Assembly (NCBI GenBank): GCA_020847985.1
Contig: JADLBC010000055.1
Span: 1-41,122, forward strand
Length of the DNA stretch: 41,122 nucleotides
Origin: Dehalococcoidia bacterium
GTDB lineage: Bacteria > Chloroflexota > Dehalococcoidia > Tepidiformales > Tepidiformaceae
Direction: 5' to 3'
The translations under genes were made by a program, and so were the position numbers. Below the pieces are notes generated by a model that saw only the letters and a list, made by a program, of their open reading frames with translations, had not been told where the DNA came from and made no database searches. Position 1 is the first letter of the stretch. Each line of letters opens with the position of its first letter. Below, one piece after another: positions 19,653 to 29,600 of this stretch.

Positions 19653-20696
19653 CTAGTTGCGCGCGTTCCCGTTCTCGTCGATGCCAAGCCGGCGCCGTAG
19701 CTCTTCGCTGTTGCGGTCGACACCGGGCTTGTTGGTGACGTCCTTGAGCCGGTCGTAGAACCCGCCGAAGAACATCCGGCGCATGGTGTCGGAGGCGTTC
19801 GGGGTTTCCGGGCCTTCGGGCACGCGGCGCTGCGGCGGATTGGTAAGGAACGTGTCCCGGTCGAGCTGCGTACTGGCGAACAGGTCCGTCAGCACCGGGT
19901 CACCGACCTCAAGCGCGCGCCGGACGTTTCCCAGCTCCTCCTCCAGCCGCCCGAGCCAGTGCAGCACGGCCTCGCGGTTGCTCGACATGATGTCGCGGGA
20001 CATCGTCGGGTCGCCGCTCGCGAGCCGTGTGAGGTCGCGGAAACCGGTCCCCGCGAGGAACGACGCGTCCTCCCACCCCTGGCTGTCCCGGACCATACGG
20101 AAGAGCGCGACCGACATCAGGATCGGCACATGGCTCACGGCCGCCGCGTACGTGTCGTGCTCGGCGGCATCGATATAAAGAGGAATGGCCCCCAGCGACT
20201 CAATGAGCCCGAGGACGATGTTGACCGCCTGCTCGTCGGCGCGCGGCGAGGGCGTAATCGCCCAGGTCGCGCCGTGAAAGAGGTCGAGCTTGCCGGCGCC
20301 GGGCCCACTGATCTCGCGCCCCGCCATCGGGTGGCCACCGACGAAGTTCACCGTCTCGGGCAGGAATTCGGCCGCCCAGTGCATGATGTCGGCCTTCGTC
20401 GAGCACGTATCGGTGATGATCGCGCCCTCGGCGAGGTAGGGCACCGAGTCCTTCAGAATCTGGCGGGCCGCCATCGTCGGCACGGCCACGATCACCAGCC
20501 CGGTGTCCTTCAGCGCCTCTTCCAGCGACCCAGCCTCGCGGTCGATGGCGCCGAGCTTCTTCGCTTCGCGCACATGGCCGCGGTTCTTGTCGATGCCGAC
20601 GATCTCGTACTCACGGTCCTTGCGGGCGGCGAGCCCGAGGCCGATGGACGTTCCGATGAGACCTGTCCCAATGATGGCGATGCGCGCACGCGCCAT
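19653..20696 (-). CDS. tyrA: Prephenate/arogenate dehydrogenase (TyrA)
   Basis: NAD(P)-dependent enzyme of tyrosine synthesis, 347 residues. The dinucleotide-binding motif is IIGTGLIGTS near residue 8. GGHPMAGREISGPGAG and the AAAVSHVPILMSVAL helix are typical of prephenate dehydrogenase; the His in SHVP is the usual catalytic-region His. The last 60 residues (after about 285) extend beyond the core and are hydrophilic; they do not look like an ACT domain. It starts 23 bases after the HD-domain gene. Confidence 0.88.
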   Translation of the reverse strand: MARARIAIIGTGLIGTSIGLGLAARKDREYEIVGIDKNRGHVREAKKLGAIDREAGSLEEALKDTGLVIVAVPTMAARQILKDSVPYLAEGAIITDTCSTKADIMHWAAEFLPETVNFVGGHPMAGREISGPGAGKLDLFHGATWAITPSPRADEQAVNIVLGLIESLGAIPLYIDAAEHDTYAAAVSHVPILMSVALFRMVRDSQGWEDASFLAGTGFRDLTRLASGDPTMSRDIMSSNREAVLHWLGRLEEELGNVRRALEVGDPVLTDLFASTQLDRDTFLTNPPQRRVPEGPETPNASDTMRRMFFGGFYDRLKDVTNKPGVDRNSEELRRRLGIDENGNARN

Positions 20697-20719
20697 GCCG
20701 CGATTCCCCCGGTTGGCGT

Positions 20720-21205
20720 TCAGCTCTCCGCGTCCGCCTGTTGGAGCAAGGCTAGCATAGTGTCGTTTCCCGGGGGGGCGTGATGGTTCAGCGTCAGTTC
20801 AATCACCCGCTCCGGCGCGCCGCGAGCCTTCAGTTCCGCCGCCCCCGCCGCTGAGTGGTCGCGCGTCCGCGCCAGTGCCCGCCGCAGTGCGAACCGCGAC
20901 CGGGGCTGCGCGGCGCGGCCAGCCAGGCCCGCCGCTTCGGCGACGACGTAGGCGGCGCGGTCGATACGGCGTTGCTCGCCTTTGCCGATGTCGTGCAAGA
21001 GCGCTGCCGTGATGAGTTCCTGGTGCGAATAGCCCCGCGTCAATAGCCACCGCGCCGTCGCTGCGGCGTGCACGATGTCCCGCGGGTGCTGCCTGGCGAA
21101 GAGCACGAAAAGCCCCGGGTCGAGGTGTTCGCGCGCGAGGGCGAAGTCGCCCGCGGTAGGAGTCCGGCCGGCATCGATGAATTGGCGCGCGCGGTGGGGG
21201 ATCAC
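20720..21205 (-). CDS. HD-domain phosphohydrolase-like protein
   Basis: Protein of 161 residues with an HD domain: H46 in DIVHAAATARWLL, H71-D72 in ALLHDIGKGE, and a late NHHAPPG. Such proteins are metal-dependent phosphohydrolases acting on nucleotides or related phosphates; the substrate is unknown. The GTG start overlaps the stop of the M50 protease gene as GTGA. The open frame runs upstream inside that gene but the extension is not credible. Confidence 0.78.
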   Translation of the reverse strand: MIPHRARQFIDAGRTPTAGDFALAREHLDPGLFVLFARQHPRDIVHAAATARWLLTRGYSHQELITAALLHDIGKGEQRRIDRAAYVVAEAAGLAGRAAQPRSRFALRRALARTRDHSAAGAAELKARGAPERVIELTLNHHAPPGNDTMLALLQQADAES

Positions 21206-21891
21206 AACAACGCTTCGGCGACGTGGTCCACGAACGGGCCCATGATGTCGCCGATCGGATTGATCGCCCCGCCCGTGAGGAACGACAGCGCGAAGAACAG
21301 CATCAGCAGGCCCGGGCCCCACGGCGCCAGCGCGTCCAGCCCCCGCGCCACCGGGCCGGGAACGATCCCTTGCACCACCGTGAAGCCATCCAGCGGCGGA
21401 ATCGGGATCAGGTTGAACACGCCAAGGACGATGTTGAGGCTGAGAATCGCCGAGATGAACAGGTCGCCCGGCGCGGCGTATCGCAGCACGTTCAGCGAAT
21501 ACGGGTTGACGTAATCCACGATCCCCATGCGGATAACGAAGGCCGCGATGAGCGCGAACACCAGGTTCGAAAGCGGCCCCGCGCCCGACACGATCGCGTA
21601 CCCGACGCGCGGCCCGTACCGCAGTTGCCGGGGGCTCACGGGCGTCGGTCTGCCCCAGCCGAAGCCGACCAGGAACAGGAGAGCCGTCCCCAGCGGATCC
21701 AGGTGGCGCAGTGGGTTCAGGTTGACGCGGCCCTGCCGGGCGGCGGTGCCATCGCCCAGTTCGAGGGCGGTGAGTGCGTGGCTGAATTCGTGGAAAGCGA
21801 TGCCCGTGATCACGGCGACCGCGTAGGCCGCCAGGATCGCGGCGAAGCCTTCCGGATTCTGGCGAAGGGCGTCGAACCCGAAAATGAGCAT
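21202..21891 (-). CDS. M50-family site-2-type metalloprotease
   Basis: Membrane protein of 229 residues. The zinc motif HEFSH (34-38) lies in the first hydrophobic region, and the distal ligand motif NLIPIPPLDGF (160-170, with D168) is typical of compact S2P-like peptidases. About five or six membrane segments are predicted by eye. Such enzymes cut within membranes, but the target is unknown. ATG 21891 is preferred; the frame is open to 21966 but the extra residues look unlike the family. It is the first gene of the operon leading to HD protein, tyrA and gmk. Confidence 0.85.
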   Translation of the reverse strand: MLIFGFDALRQNPEGFAAILAAYAVAVITGIAFHEFSHALTALELGDGTAARQGRVNLNPLRHLDPLGTALLFLVGFGWGRPTPVSPRQLRYGPRVGYAIVSGAGPLSNLVFALIAAFVIRMGIVDYVNPYSLNVLRYAAPGDLFISAILSLNIVLGVFNLIPIPPLDGFTVVQGIVPGPVARGLDALAPWGPGLLMLFFALSFLTGGAINPIGDIMGPFVDHVAEALL

Positions 21892-21979
21892 GCGCCCCGG
21901 ATCGTAGCACAGCGAAGGTTCGCATCCGTGGAATCCGCTCACATCCGCCTTCACCGGGCAAATCAATTGTTACCACTGA

Positions 21980-22008
21980 TTGACGAGACGTGGAGTGGTT
22001 GTTACGTT
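21980..22008 (+). promoter_or_regulatory. Candidate promoter of the propeller-transglycosylase operon
   Basis: TTGACG at 21980-21985 and TACGTT at 22003-22008 are separated by 17 bases. The -35 matches consensus at five of six positions; the -10 is weaker. It lies in the 246-base divergent space, about 130 bases before the first probable start codon of the plus-strand operon. Confidence 0.4.
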
Positions 22009-22137
22009 CGGCCCGTGCGGGCACTGCCCGTGCGTCGGTACTGCGGGGGTACCGGACTTCCGAGCATGCGGCTGGGCGCTGTCGAGATGCCTGGCCGGCG
22101 AAGCCGCCGATTGGTGGCTCTAGCGCGAGGTAGCCGA

Positions 22138-23217
22138 GTGTACGTGCCCCGGGCATCCCAGGGTTTCCACATTCCGCGGCCCAGGCTCCCCTTCGTTCCG
22201 CTCGCGGCGATAGGCGTGGTCGTCGTTGCGTGGGCGGCACTTTCCGTGCGCCCCACCGGGCACGATACGGTCCTTCCCCAGCCCATCGTCACCGATGTTC
22301 ACAGCGTCGCATATTTCGAACACTCCCCCGGTGCCGACCTCCTGATGGTCCGGCACGCGACCGGCGGCGCCGTGGCCCGCTCCGTGGCGGCGTTCCCCCG
22401 GTATCTCGATTTCGGCGCCCGCGGCTCGGCTTCTCCCGCCGGCGATACCGTGGCCGTCCTCTCCGTGGGCGACCGCCCCGCATCGGCGGCCGCGCTCACC
22501 CTCGTGGACCCGGCGTCTGGCGCGACGCGCGTCGTCCCTGGCGGCTTCCAGTACCTGTCCCCGCTGGCGTGGTCGAACGATGGCCGCCGCCTCGGGCTCC
22601 TGGCGTTTTCGGCGGCGAATGAACCGCCGGTCGTGGTCGAAGTCGATACCGCCGGCGGTGGCATCGCCGCGGTTTACCGCTTTGATGCCGCGCTCGAGGC
22701 AGCGCCCGTCGGGTTCACGCCCGATGGCCGCCGGGTGCTCGCCGTCGTCCTCGATGGCGGCGGTTCGAGCCTTTGGTCCGTCACCGCCGGCGAGGCCGTG
22801 CGGCTGGCCACCCTGAGCCCCGGCCTTACCCGCGATTGGACCCTGAGCAGCGATGGCTCAAGGCTGGCCTTCGTGGAGCGTGCCGGCGTGGGCGGACGGC
22901 GCTACATCGGCCGCGTCCTCACGCTCGCCACCGGCACCGTCCAGCGCGCTCCGGGTGATGGCGACCAGTTCGGTGCCGTCTGGCAGCCCGGGACATCCGC
23001 GGCCGAGTTCGGCGGACCGGGGGGCTCGCTCCAATTGGCCGATGGTGGTGACGGCTACCTCGTCCCCCGGGCGTGGTCCCCCGATGGCACCACCCTCGTC
23101 GCCTCGGTCTTCGAAGGCGGCGAAGCGCGGACGGAAGTGATTCGAGGCAGCGAGTGGCGCATGCCGCTCGGTTCGAACGAGGCCGCCTTCATCGGCTGGG
23201 TGAGGGACCTTGAGTGA
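22138..23217 (+). CDS. Membrane-anchored beta-propeller (TolB/WD40-like) protein, first copy
   Basis: Protein of 359 residues. A single hydrophobic segment (about 17-36, ending VVAWAALS) anchors it, leaving an outer domain built of repeated blades with motifs such as SNDGRRLGLLAF, TPDGRRVLAVVL, SSDGSRLAFVER and SPDGTTLVASVF. The -x-DG-x- -LA- pattern is that of TolB/PD40-like propellers. The chosen GTG has GAGGT upstream; ATG codons at 22066 and 22087 are also in frame and would add a basic N-terminus. The shared LTRDW and ITRDW repeats show it is related to the next gene. Function unknown. Confidence 0.7.
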   Translation: MYVPRASQGFHIPRPRLPFVPLAAIGVVVVAWAALSVRPTGHDTVLPQPIVTDVHSVAYFEHSPGADLLMVRHATGGAVARSVAAFPRYLDFGARGSASPAGDTVAVLSVGDRPASAAALTLVDPASGATRVVPGGFQYLSPLAWSNDGRRLGLLAFSAANEPPVVVEVDTAGGGIAAVYRFDAALEAAPVGFTPDGRRVLAVVLDGGGSSLWSVTAGEAVRLATLSPGLTRDWTLSSDGSRLAFVERAGVGGRRYIGRVLTLATGTVQRAPGDGDQFGAVWQPGTSAAEFGGPGGSLQLADGGDGYLVPRAWSPDGTTLVASVFEGGEARTEVIRGSEWRMPLGSNEAAFIGWVRDLE

Positions 23218-23239
23218 TGGCACTGGGAGGATGTTGCGG

Positions 23240-24340
23240 ATGACTGCACTGCCGGGCTATGCCCCGCGACGGGCTCACGTCCCGTACTGGCTCATCGCCG
23301 CGACGCTGGCGGCCGCCTTTATCGCGGTCATGCCGATCGTCGCGGCGATCCTCACGGGAACGAGCGCGGGAACGCGGACGGCCTTCGCCTCCGCCCCCGC
23401 GGGCGAATACGCCGTTGTCGTGCGCTCCGAAGAGGCGTTCGATGTCGTGCTCGCAGCGCCCACCGCCGGTGGCAACCCGGTCGAAGTCACACGCGTCCCG
23501 CACCTCCCCGGATACGGGATCAAAGGGCAGACCTCCCCCGACGGCCGGCTCCTCGCGGTGCTGGTGCCGGATGCCGGCTCGGCCGCGAACCCGGTGACGT
23601 CGCTCGCCGTCATCGACCTCGATACCGGCGCCTCCGTTCGGCTCGCGAACGCCGTCGACGACGCGCTCCCGCCCGTGTGGACGCGCGATGGCGACCGGGT
23701 GGTATTCACGCGCTCGGTACCCGCTGGCTCGCTCAGCCAGGTGTCGGTTCGTTCCATTCCCGCGCGGGGCGGTGACGAGCGCGAGGAGTTCGCCGCGACC
23801 GCGCTGGGCGTGTATCCCTTCGGCGTGACGCCGGCGGGCGCGCTCACCGCTGTCGTCATCGATGCGCGCGGCTCGACACTCGTGGCCGGCGGGCGCGACG
23901 TGGCGCTGCTCAGTTCGCAAATCACCCGCGACTGGAAGCTCAGCCCCGACGGCACCCGCGTCGCCTATATCGAGACGGACCTCGCGAATGGCCTCTCGTA
24001 CCATGCGCGCGTGTTCTCGCTTGAGGGTGCCGGGGCAGCGACGGCGCAGGCGATGATCGCGGCGGGTCAGCAGCTTGGCGTCGCCTGGCGGCCCGGCACC
24101 GGCGAGGCTGTCTTCGGCCACGAGCCTTCGAACGGTGGCGGCGCGGCATCCGCGCAGGCGCTCACGGCCACCGGGTTCGAAGTGCCCCTGTCGTATTCCG
24201 CCGGCGGCACCGGCGCCGTGCAGGCATGGAGCGGTTCCTCCTTCGCCGATCCCGGTCAGATGCAGCTCACGCTCGTGCGCGACGGCCAACGCGTCGCTCT
24301 CGGCGCGGGGATGAGGTTCCTCGGATGGTCGGCGCGCTAG
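23240..24340 (+). CDS. Membrane-anchored beta-propeller protein, second copy
   Basis: Protein of 366 residues related to the preceding one. After a short basic start there is one hydrophobic segment (about 17-40), then blades with SPDGRLLAVLV, TRDGDRVVFTR, ITRDWKLSPDGTRVAYIET and GVAWRPGTGEAVFGH. The match to LTRDWTLSSDGSRLAFVER and the later AVWQPGT block in the first copy points to gene duplication followed by wide divergence. ATG 23240 follows GGGAGG by nine bases; an ATG at 23231 abuts that site. It is 22 bases after the first copy and its end overlaps the transglycosylase-like gene. Confidence 0.75.
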   Translation: MTALPGYAPRRAHVPYWLIAATLAAAFIAVMPIVAAILTGTSAGTRTAFASAPAGEYAVVVRSEEAFDVVLAAPTAGGNPVEVTRVPHLPGYGIKGQTSPDGRLLAVLVPDAGSAANPVTSLAVIDLDTGASVRLANAVDDALPPVWTRDGDRVVFTRSVPAGSLSQVSVRSIPARGGDEREEFAATALGVYPFGVTPAGALTAVVIDARGSTLVAGGRDVALLSSQITRDWKLSPDGTRVAYIETDLANGLSYHARVFSLEGAGAATAQAMIAAGQQLGVAWRPGTGEAVFGHEPSNGGGAASAQALTATGFEVPLSYSAGGTGAVQAWSGSSFADPGQMQLTLVRDGQRVALGAGMRFLGWSAR

Positions 24341-25809
24341 CTCGGATTGGCGCGATCGGCGCCATTCTCGCCGTGGGCGTGGCCCTGAACCTGGCGCAGC
24401 AGCACGCGCCCCGTGCGAACGCGTGCGGCGCGGCCGGCCCCTACGACTTCGATACCTACGAGCCCGAGAAGTACGACCAGGTCTACAGCCGCTCGATCGA
24501 GCTCGCGACCGCCGGACGGGCGATCAACGGCGTATACACCGTCGCCTCCACCGGCGAGACGGTCGACCTTCGCTACCAGGGCCTGCTCAAGGGCCCGCGC
24601 GCCACCCGGACGGCTACGCTCGACACGAAACTCGCGATTCCGCCCACCATCTACAAGTCCATCGCCTGGATTGAGTCCGACTGGCAGAGCGCGTCGGCAT
24701 CGGTGCCCTACGGCGGCGTGGGCAAGAGCCTCCGCTCATTCGATTGCGGTTACGGTATCGGCCAGATCACCTCGACCATGGGGAATGCGAACGGCAACGC
24801 GACCGCCCGCCAGGCGCTCATCGGCACCCATTTCCTCTACAACATCGCCGAAGGCGTCCGCATCCTCGCGGAGAAGTGGAACGCTGCCCCGAAGTTCCGG
24901 CCGATCGCCGGCGAAGGTGACCCCTCGGCCATCGAGGACTGGTACTACGCCATCTGGAGCTACAACGGCTTCGCGTTCATCAACCACCCGCTCAATCCCG
25001 TCTTCGATCCCCTTCGCGGTGAACTCTGGAGTTGCGGAAACGCCGCCGCGCCCAATGCCGCGTACACCCGCGGCTCCTTCACCTACCCGGAGAAGGTCTA
25101 CGGCTGCGTGAAGAACCCGCCCGTGCGCAACAACGCGAAGCTCTGGCAGCCGCAGGTGTTCGAGATGCCGAAGTTCGCCGATGAGCGCGTGGCGAAGGCG
25201 TTCGATACGAAGAACTACCTTGAGTGCGCCGACGCCGGCTTCGCCCAGGGCTGCCCCCTCATGGACTACCCGACCACGATCCCGGACCTCAAGGTCGTCA
25301 CCCACAAGGACACGACGCCGCCCGACCCCTCGGCGACGGCGGCCGCCTTCCTGGGGGACCCGCGGCTCACCTATCTCGGGCCCACGGCCGTGAGCCTTAC
25401 CGGCTACGGCGACGGCACCTCGACCACGAGCACGGTGACCGTGACCAACGTTGGCGCGGGCATCGGGCCCTATCGCATCCGCACCTCCGTCCCCTGGATT
25501 CGCGTACACCACCCGAACGACGCCCTTGAACGCTCGCTCGATGGCGGCGTGGTCGTCGGCGTGGACACTGATGTCGTGACGCAGGCGCCTTCGGGCACGA
25601 AGCCACGCGTCGCCCAGAAGGGATACGTGAGCACGCTGGTCATCGCCCTCGCGCCGGACCTGATGCCGCCGGGGCAATCGTCCGGGAAGGTGTGGATCGA
25701 GCCACTCCTGGGTGCCGGCACCGCCTACGAAATCTCCGTCACGGGGACGAACACGGCGGCCACGACGAAGTACCGCTCGTTCGTGCCCGGGCTCGCCGCC
25801 GGCAACTGA
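24325..25809 (+). CDS. Exported lytic-transglycosylase-like protein
   Basis: Protein of 494 residues with a signal peptide (hydrophobic 5-24, probable cleavage after RANA near 33). Residues about 105-150 resemble the SLT lysozyme-like fold: AIPPTIYKSIAWIESDWQ with candidate catalytic Glu117, then CGYGIGQITSTM. Such enzymes cleave peptidoglycan glycan strands. The C-terminal 160 residues look like a beta-sandwich (STTSTVTVTNVGAGIGPYRIR). It overlaps the end of the second propeller gene by 16 bases, which suggests coupled expression. GAGG lies eight bases before the ATG. Catalytic activity is inferred. Confidence 0.72.
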   Translation: MVGALARIGAIGAILAVGVALNLAQQHAPRANACGAAGPYDFDTYEPEKYDQVYSRSIELATAGRAINGVYTVASTGETVDLRYQGLLKGPRATRTATLDTKLAIPPTIYKSIAWIESDWQSASASVPYGGVGKSLRSFDCGYGIGQITSTMGNANGNATARQALIGTHFLYNIAEGVRILAEKWNAAPKFRPIAGEGDPSAIEDWYYAIWSYNGFAFINHPLNPVFDPLRGELWSCGNAAAPNAAYTRGSFTYPEKVYGCVKNPPVRNNAKLWQPQVFEMPKFADERVAKAFDTKNYLECADAGFAQGCPLMDYPTTIPDLKVVTHKDTTPPDPSATAAAFLGDPRLTYLGPTAVSLTGYGDGTSTTSTVTVTNVGAGIGPYRIRTSVPWIRVHHPNDALERSLDGGVVVGVDTDVVTQAPSGTKPRVAQKGYVSTLVIALAPDLMPPGQSSGKVWIEPLLGAGTAYEISVTGTNTAATTKYRSFVPGLAAGN

Positions 25810-25847
25810 GCGTCGGCGGTAAGGGGCCGGGGCGGTAGGCTTTGCGC

Positions 25848-26663
25848 ATGATCGACTGCGTTTTCCGCCGCGACGGTGAGTATTTCATCCCCACGGACGG
25901 CGCGAGCAGCCCCTGGGGCGCCCGCGCGCTCCATGGTGGGCCGCCCGCGGGCCTGCTCGCCCGTGCCATCGAGGCCATGGCCCCCGATCCGGCGATGCAG
26001 GTTTCCCGCCTGACGATTGACCTCTTCCGCGCCGTCCCGCGCGAGCCGCTCGCTGTGCGAACGGAGATGGTGCGCGAAGGGCGGCGCATCCTCGCTGTGC
26101 AGGCCTCGCTCTTCGCCGGGAGCGTCGAGGTTTCGCGCGCCACCGGTCTGCTGTTGCGCCACACCGAGGTCGAACTCCCCGACCACCACCTCCCGCCCGG
26201 CGTGGCCCATCCCGGCCCCGAGGGCTTCCAGACGACGGGCCTTTCGGCGGTCATGGACGCGGATGGCAACCCCGTGCAGCGGATGTCGATGCTTCCCGGC
26301 TTCCATACGCTCATCGAAGTGCGGCGCGTGGGCGGGCGGCCCGGCAGCGGGCGTGCGACCGCGTGGATCCGCATCCCCGTGCCGCTCGTCGAAGGCGAGG
26401 AGACGACGCCGCTCGTGCGGCTCGCCGCCACTTCGGACTTCGGGAACGCGCTCGGCAGCATCCGCGCCTCCGCCCAGACGGGCTTCATCAATGCCGATAT
26501 CACGCTCTACGTCCATCGCCTTCCCGTAGGCGAATGGATCTGCCTCGACACGGTGGGTGCGGCCCAGCCGCATGGTGTCGGGCTCATGCAAACGACCGTG
26601 TACGACGCCGAGGGCAGCGTCGGGCTCGTGGCACAGGCGGTCCTCGCGAACCAGCGCGTCTAG
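25848..26663 (+). CDS. Thioesterase-like double-hotdog protein
   Basis: Protein of 271 residues resembling the acyl-CoA thioesterase-like superfamily (4HBT_3/TesB type). ALHGGPPAGLLARAIEAM (near residue 26) and VSRLTIDLFRAVPREPLAV are the N-terminal hotdog hallmarks; the second hotdog ends in NADITLYVHRLPVGEWICLDTVG. Likely acts on acyl-CoA thioesters, with the substrate unknown. The ATG lacks a strong ribosome site. Its TAG stop and the TAG stop of convergent dnaE2 share the palindrome CTAG. Confidence 0.78.
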   Translation: MIDCVFRRDGEYFIPTDGASSPWGARALHGGPPAGLLARAIEAMAPDPAMQVSRLTIDLFRAVPREPLAVRTEMVREGRRILAVQASLFAGSVEVSRATGLLLRHTEVELPDHHLPPGVAHPGPEGFQTTGLSAVMDADGNPVQRMSMLPGFHTLIEVRRVGGRPGSGRATAWIRIPVPLVEGEETTPLVRLAATSDFGNALGSIRASAQTGFINADITLYVHRLPVGEWICLDTVGAAQPHGVGLMQTTVYDAEGSVGLVAQAVLANQRV

Positions 26664-29600
26664 CCCCAGTCGTGGCCGCCCGGCGCCTCGATTCGTCCGG
26701 GGAGCGGGCAGCGGCGGAAGCTTTCCGCGATCAGGTTCGGGAAGCCGCTCTGCTTGTTATCCACACGCCCCCGGATGATGACGAACGGCGTCGCCCGCAC
26801 GAGCTCTCGCTGCCGCTCCTGCAATGGCGTGTAGACGACGACATTCGCGAGCCCGAACTCGTCCTCCAGCAGCATGAACATCACGCCGCTCGCTGTTTGC
26901 GGGCGCTGCCGCGTGACCACCATGCCCGCCATCTCGATGCGCATGCCCTCGGTCAGCCGGTTCGGGTTGTGCGGCCCCCCAAGGTGCCGCGTCGTGAGGA
27001 TGCCCTCGTGCAGGAGCGGCCGCACCAGCGCCATCGGGTGGCTGGCATCGGTCATGCCGAGCAGCTCGTAATCCCACGCGAGCTCCTGCCACGCCCCCAG
27101 CGCGGGTAGCTCCGCCATGTCCTGCCCGGTTGGCAGCGGGAGCGCCGCCTGCAGGCTCGCCGTGGTCTTGCGCCCTCTCCCCTTCAGGGGCGCCCCTTCG
27201 CGGCGTGGCAGGGCAAGGAGCCCGAGTTGCCATAAAAGTTCCCGCCGCTCAAGCCCGAAGTCGTCCAGCGCCCCCGCGCGGATGAGCGCCTCCCCTTCGC
27301 GCTGATCGAGCCGGGCGCGCGTCATGAGGTCGTGCAGCGAACGGTACGGCCCGTTTGCCTCCCGCTCGGCGACGATGCGCTCGGGGAGGCTGAGCACGCC
27401 GTTCGTGCCGCGGGCCCGGCGCGCCATCCAGCCGCCGCCCAGTCCGCGCACATGGTCGATGCCGAGGCGGATGTTCTCCTCCTCCGGCCATGCCCCGGGG
27501 TGGCTGCGGTTGATATCGGGCGCGAGCACGCGGATCCCGTGCCGCAGGGCATCGCCCGTGAGCACTTCCACCGAATAGAACCCCATGGGCTGCGCGTTGA
27601 AGAGCGCGCAGTAGTACGCCGCCGGGTAGTGGTACCGCAGCCAGCACGATTCGTACGCCAGGAGCGCAAAGGCCACGGCATGGCTCTTCGGGAAGCCGAA
27701 GGCAGCGAACGCCGACATCCGCTCGAAGGCCACCTCGGCGGCGGCGCGGCTGATGCCCTGCCGGCGCGCGCCATCGAAGAACTCCTCCGCGAGCGCCTGC
27801 ATCGCCTCGGCCGATCGCTTGCGGCTCATCGCCCGGCGGAGCCGGTCCGCCTGCCCCGGCGTGAACCCCGCGACCGCGCACGCGATTTGCAAAACCTGGT
27901 CCTGGTACAGCACGTGCCCCAGCGTTTCGCCCATGCAATGTTCGAGCACCGGCCCGAGCTCCGGGTGGCCGTAGTCGATGTCGACGTGCTCCCCGCGCGC
28001 GCGCCGTTCGCGGTATTCCATGTACGGGTGGAACGCACCCGCCACGATCGGCCCCGGCCGGATAATCGCCACCTGCACCGCCAGGTCGTCGATGTTCGCG
28101 GGGCGCGTACGCGGCAGTGTCTGGATCTGCGCCCGGCTCTCGATCTGGAACACGCCCATCGTGTCCCCCTCCTGGATCGAAGCGAAAATCTCCGGGCTGT
28201 CGTGCGGCACCCGCCCGAGGTCCACGCGGACGCCGTTCACCTCCTCGACGATGTCCAGGCAGTCGCCCACCGCCGAGAGCATGCCGAGCGCCAGGAAGTC
28301 GATCTTCACGAAGCGCGCGTCGTCCACCGAGTCCTTGTCCCACTGGCACACCCAGCGGCCATCCATGCGCGCCGGTTCCACGGGCACGACCGAGGAGAGT
28401 GGCTCGGCGGAGATGACCACGCCGCCGACGTGCTGGCCGATGTGCCGCGGGAAGCCCGCCGCGGCATCGGCCAGCACGATCAGGTCCCGCCAGATGGGCG
28501 CATCGACCAGTTCCCGCAGCTCCGGGACATGCTCCATCTCCGCCGCGATTTCGCGGGCGCTGGAGTACATCCCCCCGAGCTTGTTGAGCTTCGCGAGCAC
28601 CGGCTCCGGCAATCCCAGCACCTTGCCGAAATCGAGCACCGCGTTCTTGAACCGGTAGGTCGGGAAGGCGGCGACGATCGCGGCGTGCTCCGGGCCGTAG
28701 CGGTCATAGATGCGCTGCAGCAGCACGTCGCGGATGTCCCGCGGGAAGTCCAGGTCGATATCAGGCAGCGAATGCAGCTCGTCGTTCAGGAACCGCTCCA
28801 GGTAGAGCTGGTTCTTCACGGGGTCGATGTGCGACAGCCCAATCAGATAGCAGACGATGGAGCTGACCGACGATCCTCGGCCACGGCCGACAGGGCGTTC
28901 GTCCGAAGGCAGGTCTTTCGCCCGGCCGTGCAGCTCGTGGGCGATTTCGTTCACCAGCTGCAGGATGTCCCAGTAGACGAGGAAGAAGCCCGCGAGCCCG
29001 TGCTTTTCGATCAGCCCCAGCTCCCGTTCGAGCCGCTCACGCGCGTCCGTGCGCACCGCCTCCCGTTCGCGCGGGCCGTACTTGCGCCGGAAGGCACGCT
29101 CGCAGATGCCCCGGAGAAAGCTATCGAGCGTCGCACCTTCGGGCACCGGGTAATCCGGCAGGCGATAGGGCAGGTCGGTCGTGAGGTCGAACGCGCACCG
29201 TGCGGCGATGGCCGCCGTGTTCGCGACCGCGCCCGGGTAACGGGCGAAGCGGCGCTCCATCTCCTCCCCGCGCTTCAGAAAGAACTCCGAGTTCGGCCGC
29301 CGCACATGGTGCGAACTATCGAGCGTGAGGCGGTGGCGGATGGCGACCAGCGCGTCATTCAGCCGGTGCCGTTCGCGAACGTGGTAGTGGGCGTTGTTCG
29401 TCGCCACCACCTCGATGCCCAGCCGCTCCGCCAGCGCCGCCAGCCGCCCCATCCGCTCATGGTCGCCGAAGACATCGTGGTCCTGGAGTTCGATGTAGAA
29501 GTTCGCTGCCCCGAACGCGTCGCGGTACTCGGCGGCGAGCGCTTCGGCGGCCTGCCGGTCACCCCCCTCAAGGAGCACGGCGATGCGCCCCTCGCGGCAC

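Noticed and set aside
20720..22240. Single 506-codon protein spanning the HD-domain region
   Set aside because: Only its last 161 codons look like a protein family; the rest is antisense or out of frame to the M50 protease, which has clear zinc motifs.
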